A DNA stretch of 64,000 nucleotides from Obelidium mucronatum (lineage: Eukaryota > Chytridiomycota > Chytridiomycetes > Chytridiales > Chytriomycetaceae): contig JAIVFH010000072.1 of assembly GCA_025765595.1 (NCBI GenBank), forward strand, positions 1 to 64,000, read 5' to 3'. The translations under genes and the position numbers were made by a program. Position 1 is the first letter of the stretch, and every line of letters starts with the position of its first letter. Shown piece after piece: positions 31,801 through 51,235 of the stretch. The notes below the pieces were generated by a model, which saw nothing but the letters and a program-made list of their open reading frames with translations, had not been told where the DNA came from and made no database searches.

Positions 31801-32390
31801 TATTTTTGGGATTCCTCTGTGCTACAAGAATCTATTGGCAGCCTTATCACAACCACCTCGAAGCTTACTTGGTAAGCTCGAATTATCAAGCCTTAAATTA
31901 AAACCAGAGAAGTATCTTACTCGTTTATCTTTCTCTTTCACAGAATCGTGAGATTAGTCTTGGTATTCTCATTATGATCGCATTTCGGCAATTCACAGAT
32001 CATTATGGAGTGACTACTGCCTCTCTTGTTCAGATTGGAGTTGTTGTTTTTCTTCCAGTAGTATTGCATATCATTAGATGGACTCGTTCCAACTTTGAGA
32101 AACACCAAGATGCTATTGCAGATGTCATCAATAGTGCGAAACTCACCAGCAAAATGTCTGCCTCAACATCTCAGAAAGGAGGTTTAGGATCTCAGAATTC
32201 TCTTTCTAGATCCCAATCCCAGCACGGAATTAAACCGTCGGGATCTCACAAAAAGAAGATGCGCGGCTCTGTAGAAAAACTTGGAACAAGCAAGTTGAGA
32301 ACCGCATCAATGCTGGATCGTTCTCGCAATAATATTGCAAATCCCAATCCCAGGGAAGGAGATCCACTAAATAGCACCCAAGCTCCATAA
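28875..32390 (+). CDS. Membrane protein with OpuAC-like binding domain, Cys-rich segment and 8-9 TM helices
   Basis: About ten exons encode roughly 985 residues. A signal peptide (LLALALSVIVSSPLILAA) is followed by a type II periplasmic-binding fold resembling OpuAC, the glycine-betaine/choline binding component of ABC importers: IVVTAQTWDSFFINAHVMQY with LLEIMGYQ, LDAGKDVFVYNWSPSVF, and a terminal helix pair ending ACHWIQHNEDIWSPWIPKP. Residues about 400-520 are Cys-rich (CISCPPGTF, CPPELDCPGGAE, CLDCSEPDHYLWHGKCTKC). Then come eight or nine hydrophobic helices (for example FYFILVGAFFGAVLLLYL, FFLPLLILFYIVAIYFLM, ALAVIILIIFLGIVPLL, LVQIGVVVFLPVVLHII) and a basic Ser-rich cytosolic tail. This layout suggests a ligand-gated surface receptor or channel rather than a transporter; the ligand and signalling mode are unknown. 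Confidence 0.72.
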
Positions 32391-32465
32391 ATTTGCAATC
32401 AGATATTTTTAATCCACTTTCGACTTAATAAATTTAATTCATAATGCTTGTGCATGCTTGTAATG
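32391..32465. terminator. Short convergent 3' region
   Basis: Only 75 bases separate the stop codons of the receptor-like gene (plus) and ATR (minus). An AATAAA-like AATAAATTTAATTCATAA stretch near 32,427 could serve plus-strand polyadenylation. The two transcripts probably overlap at their 3' ends. Confidence 0.4.
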
Positions 32466-42435
<9,970 letters not shown>

Positions 42436-42482
42436 CGCGAGATTCGGACTCTTTATTCGGTCTGCAAAAAATAAAATAAATA
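42436..42482. promoter_or_regulatory. 47-bp bidirectional promoter (ATR / OTUD6-like)
   Basis: An AT-rich gap between two divergent start codons. Its ATR side abuts a GC-rich first exon. There is too little space for separate promoters. Confidence 0.6.
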
Positions 42483-43749
42483 ATGATGGACAAAGAAACG
42501 CTCGACGAGATCCTGGCACGGCACCGCAAGGAAGCGAAGGAGCTCCAGGGGAAAATAACTGGTCTCAAAAAGGCCGTGGGCAGCGACAAGAAGAAGGTCG
42601 GTAGCTGTGGTTGAGATTGCAAAAGCTCAACTTCAACTGGCAAAACAGAAAAAGGAGCTTCCGGATCAGATTGCAGCTCTTGAAGCGGAGCTCAAGCAGC
42701 GACAAGATGCCGAAGTACAGGCTGCAAAAGCTCGAGTTGAAGAGCAGGGTCAAGATGATCCTGACGTTGAATCTATCAGTGAAGGGCTTACGTCGACATC
42801 TATCGACAACAGTAATGAGCAGCAACACCAAACAGCAACAAAGAAGCCAAATCGTCAACAGCAGCGAAAGGTGAATTCCTGAATGCTGGAGTTTGGCTAA
42901 CATGACCGCCCAAGGCCAGGAAAGCGGCAAACTTTGAGGAAGAACGCAAGAAGGCCGAAGAAGAAGCCGCCAACACTGTTAATATGAGAGAAGTGGAAGA
43001 TGAAGCTATTCGGAACATTGTTGTACCTTGGAAGCTGCGTGTGAAACAGGTATGCTCTTTCACAGCCAATGTTTCCCACCAACTCACTTTCATTGCAGAT
43101 CATTGCGGATGGCCATTGGTACCTTTTCATCTTGCAAACCCTTGTGTGGATATACTATTGATTGACTTATCTTATTTAAGTTTGTACAACGCCGTTTCTG
43201 ATCAAGTTGCTCTCCAGTCTAACTCAGATCCCTTGGTATAATCCAATCAAGAAGCCTGCATATCGAAATTTGAAACTTAATTTCACGTTTGTAATTAGGG
43301 ATACCAATATTTCCGTAAGACGGCAGCAAGTTTTATGCGCTCACATCCAGATGAATTCCTGCCATATTTGGTAAATGACGATGGAGACATGTTGAATGAT
43401 GATGAATACGCCAAGTACTGTGATGATGTGGAAGCTTCTGCTACTTGGGGTGGCCAACTCGAAGTAGGTGTGATATTTTGACCCCCTCAGTTCCAAACAG
43501 TTCTTGCCTCCAGATCAAAGCCATGTCCTCTGCACTGAAACGCGAAATCCACATTGTTCAAATGGGGAGTCCCGTTGTTAAAATTGGGGACGAATTTAAA
43601 TCAAACACGGCAAAACCGCTGATGCTGTCGTAAGTCCAATGTATTTGGCCAACTGGGTGTAATTCTCTTTGTTTTGTATCAGATACCATCGCCATCATTA
43701 TGGACTTGGTGAGCACTATAATTCACTGGTGCCGTTGTCACAACAATAA
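42483..43749 (+). CDS. OTUD6-like OTU deubiquitinase
   Basis: This cysteine protease removes ubiquitin chains; OTUD6 members act in the cytosol, with reported links to translation. Seven exons are joined in consistent phase. The N-terminal coiled coil reads ILARHRKEAKELQGKITGLK and, after an intron, LPDQIAALEAELKQR, as in OTUD6A/B. A linker (ARKAANFEEERKKAEEEAAN) leads to the OTU domain: IIADGHCLYNAVSDQ (catalytic Asp-Gly-His-Cys block), SFMRSHPDEFLPYL, EYAKYCDDVEASATWGGQLE, then YHRHHYGLGEHYNSLVPL with the catalytic His in HYNS. The catalytic cysteine codon is split by the intron at 43,118-43,180. The stop at 43749 lies 75 bases from the convergent neighbour. Confidence 0.9.
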
Positions 43750-43823
43750 ACAAATCGATTTTTTTCGAACTTTACTTTCTTCGCGAAAACTGTGACAACA
43801 AATGCAAATCTAACGCGTTTTTT

Positions 43824-46800
43824 TTATTGAGTTTTGGAGATATCTGGAACAACAACAAATGTCCTTTCTGATTCTTGTTTTTTGCTTTCCGCTCTCTCAT
43901 CCACATAGTTGTCATCGTCCGATGATTCGCTATCGGCTTCCTGATTTTCATTCAGGGCGAGTTCTTCAGGCGGTCTTGATGAACGCGGAATGGTTTTCAG
44001 GGCAATGTCAAACAGGTTGAGCACATTTGGTTTCTACAAGAAATTCAACCTTTTAGACACACATCGAGTTTCGACTGGCACTCACATTCTCCCACTTCTT
44101 CATGGATTGGAACCTCGCCCCCCAAGGAAGAGTAACACCTGAATCAAAGGGAGAAGTACAAATTAATATAATGCTTATTTGTTTGTTTGATTATCAGTGT
44201 ACCTTGATCGATCCAAGCTTTCCTCATTTTATGAGTGGGTACGTGGCCTGGATATGGTACAAACTCTGCATCACGGTACATGGAGTCTGCAATGACAGCT
44301 CTCTAAGTGTATATTTTGACTACAAAAAAAGTTGTTGTCTGGTTACCTTCAATGATATTCTTATGCCGGCGAATAAGCTTAAGTTGATTGAGCCTCTCTT
44401 CATTGGCTGCGATTTCCTGACTAGTGAACTTGTCTTGGAGCTCTCTCATTTTCTTCAAGCGTTCTTCAGTGAACCAGCGGAGACGTTCCATAAACTGAAA
44501 CCCACGTAAGTAAAGAGTAAAAATCAGCACTTTCAAACTTACATTCATTGAGAATGGAGCACTCGTGAAAACCTTCTTCTTAACCTGTTTCAAGAGACAT
44601 TCTCAGTTAGAATGGTAATAGAACTCGGCACAAAACTTACCACATGCTCATGTTTGTGCAATTTGATGACCGGTTTGATCACAGGAGCTTTAACTTCCTT
44701 ACTATATAGACTGCTCTTCACCTCCTTCACTTTCGAACTTGTCTTCTTTTTTTTATCTTTTCCAGCCTTACCCTTCTTTTTCCCATCTTCACTGTCAGAA
44801 CTACTTCCGTCATCACCGCCAGCACCACCACCTCCTTTCGTCCCATGAGCGCCTTCAGCCGCCTTCGCAGTATTCTCTGTACTTCCTCTATGATTCATAT
44901 ACTTTTGTGCCAACCGTTGAGCTCGCTCATTCGCCTGCTTCATACGGTTCTCATATTCCAAATCAGCATCAGCCAGACTTTGCTTCAAAACTTCCATCTG
45001 CGCATCCTGCGATCTAATTCGGTCTTCATATTCTTTTTGCATGAGGTGCATTTGTTGCGCATGTAACAGCGTCAGTTCCATCACGTCTTGCATTGTGAAT
45101 GTGTCTTTGGCGGATTCATCCTCTGTTGCGTTGATGATATCTGTCTCGTTTGGAAGACTATATTTATTTAAGTGTGGTTTGAATTTGGTGAGGTAATTAA
45201 GGGTTCATGTTTATGGTTTGTTTTTGCCACACACACACACACACAAGAAAAAAAAAAGGTTTACATACTCTGCTTTGTCTTTTGCGTATGGGTTCATGTA
45301 TTTGTCAATCATTTCATCCACCATTTCTGAATCAAAGTCTCCAAAATACTATTTTGAATTGTTTAACAATTAAGGTGTTGAAAGAATAGAAAAAATGGGC
45401 GGGCACATACATTAATATCTGAAAGCCCTTCGCCATCTTCGATATATTCTTCGTCCAATTCATCTTCACTCATTGCCCTCGATCGATTCGGGTCATGGTT
45501 AAAATCCCGTTCCAATTCATCCACCATATTGATTCCCAACAAAACTTCTGGATGCTTCAAAGAACTGAATTGCAGTTCGCTAAAGAGATTGAAACTGTTA
45601 CTCCTTACAATAGAGTATCTACTTTTTCGGATTTGCGATATTAGTTGTGGGTTTGTCAACACATTGCCGTGCCCGATATCACTCGTCCCGGCTTCAATTC
45701 CCTTCTTTCCAAATCTTTCTGTATCAATCAAGGACCAACATCGCGGCATATTCGGTTTCCGAAGTTTCCGCAATATCAATGTATCAGAACGCTGAGAAAC
45801 GTATTTCAGGACGTTATTTCGTTGAACGTAGGGATATCGATGTAACCGCGTCAGTTTCTCAATGTATTTTGGGTGATGTTTGAGTAACACTTTGGTGAAT
45901 TGATTTGCTTTCGATTTTGCTTTTTTGAACCATGATGGGTTCTTTTCACTGATGACAGCTTTGATTTCCTCTGAATTTTTTGATACAAAATTTAACACAA
46001 GGGGTTATTCCAACAAAAACAAATAGAGCGTGGGTGGGGGCAAAGAAAAAAAAATCGGTTTACGTTTCTCGTTCAACCCGCTTCCATGACGATCATTGAA
46101 AGACCTCGTACTTCCATGTGGAGAATTACGTCGCATATTGGGATCGAGGGTACGACTTCGTGATCGACTCAAGCGAGCGTGAGAATTACTGTGCAGCAAA
46201 TTACTTGATTGATGAAGTCTTGAGGATGGTTTCAATGTTGGGTTTTCCCGGGGCGTGCGTGGTGGCGAGTCTGGTTCACATTCGGCTCTGTTCAAATGTA
46301 GGGTTAGTTTTTCTGGCAACAGTTTGAATTTAAGTTGGAAATAATTTGATGTCGTACTCCTTTTCTGGTTCATCTATATATACAGCCTTGATAAAACATA
46401 AAAAAAATGAAAAAACGACAGTAAAAAAAATGCAAAATCAGTTTTTGATGAAAGTGAAGTAGACAAATCGAATAAAAAATACAAACAAATATTTTGTGGC
46501 ACAATCTCTCCCACAAGGCAATTTTCTTGTCACTCCTCAGTCTTTGAATTTGAATCTGCAATTGCTCCAGTTTTCTGATGGCGACATCAAGAACGTGTCC
46601 TTGTCTGTACTTTGTGAATTTTTTTAAGTTAAATCATGACATTTCCACACCTCCAAAATAAGTAGGTGGGGTTTGTTTGTTTTTTTGCACCTTTGGTAGT
46701 CTTTCTCTAATTCAAGCAAGGCATGTCGTTTGTTCATCCACGGCCGTGAATATAGTCGAACTTGACGAATCAGTTCAAACGTTGGTTCATGCATGACAGA

Positions 46801-47805
46801 TTTGCTAATTCCACATTATTCAGGCAACCAAAAAAAAAAAAAAAAACTCTTTTTTTTCTTGTACCTCCGAAACAACCGTGCAAAAAGCATAGTCAACTGC
46901 AACTTGATAGTACTAGGAACACTCTGAGTCATGAAATCATCCTTCCAAATCGTCAATTCTTCCAACGCGGCTTCAAAGTCTCCTAGATTCGACAAGAGCT
47001 CGTTGCAGAGGTGATCAAACTCTGTGAATACGTGTCTGTCAGTTTCTTCGGCAACGAGGTTTAAAACGTTGGCGGGGTGTGCGATTTCGTCGTGAAACGT
47101 TCTTTGAGAATCAAAAAAAAAATCTATGAGAGACTCTGTCAAAAAAAAAAAAAATAGCCGAACCTGAATTCTTCTACTTCGCTATCGACAGAGAGAGAAG
47201 TGAGTGGTTTCACGGATGTATAACTATTCGAAGACATGGTTGTCATTCCTGTGTCTTTTCCACTCGGTGCCGGATCAAGAGCGCGAATTAATTGCATCGC
47301 TCCTACACGGCCTGGAAGGACTTTTTTCAAAGAGTCTATAAATTAAAAAAAAAAAAAAGATGTGAAGGGTCTTTTTTAATATAACGAGCGATGATTTGAT
47401 GACAAGACTCAACTCAAAACGCTTGTTTCATGCGCCTGTGGATCTATTTCATTGTCTTCTTTTCCCCCTTCCTCTTCTTCAACGACTTGTGTGATGGCAC
47501 TGGCTAATCCAAGACCTGACCGCAAAAATAATATCTTCACGCCACTTGATGGGGGAGGAGACAAAAAAAAACATACCAGTCGAATTTGTCGTGCTGCTTA
47601 ATCGTTGCTGATTGCTATTGCTGCTCTCTGATGACATGCGACGGCCTGCTGGCGTTGTGGGGCCGCCGGATCCCGCTGAAGCCGCCGCTGCTGCTGCTGC
47701 TGCCGCTTGATTCCCAGCAAACAATTGAACAAGACTCATGCGTTTACTTGCGTTGGGAGTGATCGGTGGCTGCGGTGGCGCCAGTGAGCTGTTTGGTTTC
47801 TCCAT
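43824..47805 (-). CDS. Large coiled-coil protein of unknown function
   Basis: A multi-exon gene, proposed start ATG 47805 (MEKPNSSLAPPQPPITPNAS). It has an Ala/Ser-rich leader, then helical segments (HDEIAHPANVLNLVAEETDR, FEAALEELTIWKDDFM, KLEQLQIQIQRLRSDKK). Next are an Arg/Ser-rich stretch, a basic region (WFKKAKSKANQFTKVLLKHH, PKYIEKLTRLHRYPYVQRN) and an acidic EDELDEEYIEDGEG. A coiled coil follows (MHLMQKEYEDRIRSQDAQME) with a Gly/Lys-rich insert. The C-terminal region has FMERLRWFTEERLKKMRELQ and EFVPYPGHVPTHKMRKAWID, then an acidic tail ending DISKTQ. I recognise no family. The short conserved-looking motifs and neighbouring ciliary genes make a cytoskeletal or ciliary role possible, but this is a guess. 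One gene is assumed; several exon joins, especially around 46,000-46,600, are not traced. Confidence 0.55.
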
Positions 47806-48007
47806 CTCTTCAAAAAAAGAATTGTCTAATAAAATCACACTGAGAAAAAGCATGCATCGTGCAACTCAGTACAATTGGTGTTCATTCTATATTCACAGGA
47901 ATATTTTCATTTTGAAAAACAGCGGCAAACAACAATAAGTATAGCAAAGTTCAAGCAAAAATACACACACACACACACACACGCACACACACATCATGAT
48001 TATCTCC

Positions 48008-48579
48008 TCATCCTTCCAAAGACCTCTGTGCACTTCTTCGACAATTTCGGTTATAATCTTTTTTCCCCTTCTCCCCTTCTAAAAACATTTTCGAAGCACG
48101 AAGGTTGACATGCGTTGCAGGACTTGGATCCGGAACCCCGAAAAATAATTTCAAAAGCGCTTTCAAATGTTGTCGAATTTCTTCCGGTTTCTTGACGCTT
48201 GAAAAAAAAAAAAAAAAAAAAAGAAGCATTAAAATCATTTTAAAAAAAACTGCCACACACACACACACATACCTATAAAACGGAATCCCATCTTTCGTCA
48301 CATTTGGATGAAACACATCAACAGTAAACTGAACTCTCGGCAAAATCTCAGGAAACCCGTCATGGAACACCATTTTACAAGCAAACATTCCATCTTCATA
48401 AACAGTCCCGTGAAGATTCGTGATTGTAATCAACCACACAAATGGATTCCCGTCATTCAAGTCCAGCATAATGTTTTCCGAAAACTCGCCTGATGTAGTG
48501 ATTTGCTCGAATTGATTCTTGAGGTTTGAACTGATTAGAGTTTCATTTTCGATCCAAAGTTTTGAGCTCCTGCAGGAAC

Positions 48580-48677
<98 letters not shown>

Positions 48678-50231
48678 ACGAAATTAATTTTAAAAAAAAC
48701 AAGTAATATTTAAACAATAAATATAGATATACAAGTCCACTTACGTGATCCAAGACTCAGTTTCATTACTCAAAGCAACTCGAATCCGTTGCAACCGTGT
48801 CTTCAACGCTGAATACTCAAAATGCCCATCCATACAGTTTCCAGCACCCTCAAACCGCGCTTTCACAAAACGAGTTCCATCCTTGATTCCTTTTGCAACT
48901 TCCTTGTCGATTGTATCAAGGTAAATGTCATGGTACAGCATAAACAGCCGTTTGCATAAATCTTCAAACGGACTTTTTTCGCGACAGGTGCAAAACGTGC
49001 CCAGCAGGTGTGTGATTGATTCGGTGCTTGATGATGCACTGCTTCCAACATCGCCCGTGTCTTCTGTTGACGTGTTGTTTCCGCCACCGGTGGTGGGTGA
49101 GGTGGAGGTGTCGGCTGATGGTGGAGTTGTGACGTTTCGTGGCGTTGTGGTGGCGGGAGGGAAATCTGGATCAAGTGATAGATATTTCTCAAGTCGATCA
49201 CAGATGGTGACTCGGATGGTTTCTAAAAGGTAGAATGAACGGTATAGGTGTGAGCTATTAAAAAAAAAATACAAAAAAACGATAAAGAAAAAAAATAGAA
49301 ACAAACCGTGGGTAATTTTTCTGTTGTAGTTTTCAATTACTGCTTCGTCTTTTGTGTTTTCGTAGCTTGGCTGTGATTCATTGTGAAAAGAATAAGCCAC
49401 AGTGTAAAGCGGAAAAAGATAAAAGCAATGGTTTATACCTCATTCAAGTATGGCTTATCACTCAGTAAGGATTGAATTGAAATAAGAATCGAAGAGACTC
49501 CGTGTGCTGCAGACCATTGTTCCCCAGCTTCACCGCGCCTTACAAACATTTTCTTTTCAGTACTGTTTTCATACTAATACATTTGAGTCATTATTACCAA
49601 GTTCCAAGAATACTCAAACAGACTTTTCCAGTTGCGTATATATTTGGGTTGAAGCGGACTCGCTTGTTGATTGATCCTGTAGTCAAGGCAGTGACTAGAG
49701 GAAACAAAAAACGGTAAGTGATATTAATAAAACAACAGAATGATGGATTGATTGGTATTCAGTTCATTGGATAAAGAACTACTAGTAGTGTATTTGAAGT
49801 GCGCAGCTGTTCACTATGCCTCCTCTTTCTTTGCGAACGTCTCAAGAAACCAAAATTCATACCTTTGGGTGGATTTGTCGGATAATCCGCAGGAAAGGAA
49901 AACAAAAAGTCCTGGATTTGTGGAATAGCAATTGGTTGAGACTTGAGAGGGAACAACACAAAGACACCCAGCGCAGAACTCATACTCCTCCATCACCCGT
50001 CGACACTTACAAACATTCCAAGACAATACACGGACATTGCTGGACCAGTTATCAATGCATGCATGTGTGTGAGGTTTGCGTCGTCGTAGGCTATGGACAG
50101 TTGGGTATCTGGATTCCGCGATATGTCCAAGAACTCGCGTTGCAGCCGCAGCACTGTTGTTGATTGTGCTGTTGGGTAAGAGAGGGGTTTGTTGTTGGAC
50201 GCACAAGAAACACACCGCTTGAATTTGACAT
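48008..50231 (-). CDS. UBE2Z-like E2 with a second, cysteine-less UBC-like domain
   Basis: E2 enzymes carry ubiquitin as a thioester; UBE2Z also charges FAT10 and is loaded by UBA6 in animals. From ATG 50231 the spliced chain gives [69 protein letters not shown] (active-site Cys in VCLSILGTW), [20 protein letters not shown] and the UBE2Z-type extension [38 protein letters not shown]. An intron with a 96-base homopolymer then leads to a further UBC-like domain: [73 protein letters not shown]. It has the HPN block but no cysteine at the catalytic place. The exact C-terminus is uncertain. Confidence 0.8.
48581..48676. repeat. 96-base poly-A (poly-T on the sense strand) in an E2 intron
   Basis: An uninterrupted A96 on the plus strand. 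On the transcribed sense strand it is T96, ending about 9 bases before the CTGCAG acceptor, so it forms an extreme polypyrimidine tract. Its exact length may be unreliable because such runs are hard to sequence. Confidence 0.95.
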
Positions 50232-50272
50232 TTTGTTGATTTTTCCGTTTTTTCTTTTATTTTTCGCAATCG
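50232..50272. promoter_or_regulatory. 41-bp bidirectional promoter (E2 / uS5m)
   Basis: The shortest of five divergent start-to-start gaps in the window; T-rich on the plus strand. Confidence 0.6.
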
Positions 50273-51045
50273 ATGCTGGCGACACTGACTGGACGGATGC
50301 CGCGTGGATGCAGCGGCGGCGCGCGTGCGCTCGCCACGGCGGCAGCGGCGGCGGCGGGCGAGGCGGCGCCGCGCCGCAGCAGGAACGGGCGCCCAAACAA
50401 CAACGGCGCAAACTCAAACAACAACTCGAACAACTCCGACACCTTTGAACCCAGAGCGCCGCCGCCGCCCGCGCTGCACACGCGCGTGCTGCTCATGCGG
50501 CGCGTCGCGCGCTCGACCAAGGGCGGCAAGGTGCGCTCGCTCGCCGCGCTGGTCGTCGTCGGCAACGGCAACGGCGTCGGCGGCTTCGGCGAGGGCCGCG
50601 CCGTCGACTCCGCCCAGGCCGTGGCGAAGGCGACGGCCGCAGCCACAAAGAACATGATGCCCGTCAGCCGCTTCCAGCAGCGCACTGTCTTTGGCGACAT
50701 TGTGCACCGCTTCAACCAGTCGCGCTTCGACATCAAGACCGCTCCGCCGGGTGCGTTGGGTTTTTTCTTTTCTTTCTTTCTTTTTTTTTTTTTTTTTTTT
50801 TTTTTAGTCTTCTGACAACCTATCCAGGCTTCGGAATCGTCGCAAATAACCCAATCCACGAAATCTGTCGCTGCGTCGGAATTCGCGATCTGTCGGCAAA
50901 AGTTAGGGGCTCGCAGAACCCCCTCAATGTAGTCAAGGGAATGTTTGAAGCCCTCCAACTGCAAAAAACACCCGTCGAAATTTCTCAAGCGAGAGGGCGA
51001 AAACTGGTTGACATTGCAGATGCATATTATGGGGGGAAAGTTTAA
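50273..51045 (+). CDS. Mitochondrial small-subunit ribosomal protein uS5m
   Basis: uS5 sits in the small ribosomal subunit and helps set decoding accuracy. Two exons (50273-50750 and 50828-51045) give 231 residues. The N-terminus is Arg/Ala-rich (RMPRGCSGGARALATAAA), suiting a mitochondrial presequence, followed by an Asn-rich linker. The S5 double-stranded RNA-binding-like domain reads RVARSTKGGKVRSLAALVVV with GNGNGVGGFGEGRAVDSAQA, and the C-terminal domain has FGIVANNPIHEICRCVGIRD, RGSQNPLNVVKGMFEALQ. Codon use in exon 1 is extremely GC-rich, while exon 2 is ordinary. The intron carries T25 at 50781-50805. Confidence 0.88.
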
Positions 51046-51235
51046 TTGATGAATGGAGGGATGCTGTTTGTTATAAATCAAAAAAAAAACCCTTAAACTA
51101 TTGGAAAAAGTCTATCGAGGCAACCACGGAACTATTTTATAGTTGTGGTTGGCTAAAAGTTTTCAAGGAAAAAGTGTAATGGACAAAAACTGTATTTACA
51201 ATAATAACTGATGCAATAATAACAAAAAAAAAGAC

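Noticed and set aside
45225..48270. CA microsatellites as regulatory elements
   Set aside because: Simple repeats at about 45,230, 47,966 and 48,253, in introns or a spacer; nothing beyond ordinary microsatellites.
50257..51081. 274-residue minus-strand protein opposite uS5m
   Set aside because: Low-complexity antisense of a clear uS5 domain, interrupted by the intron T run.
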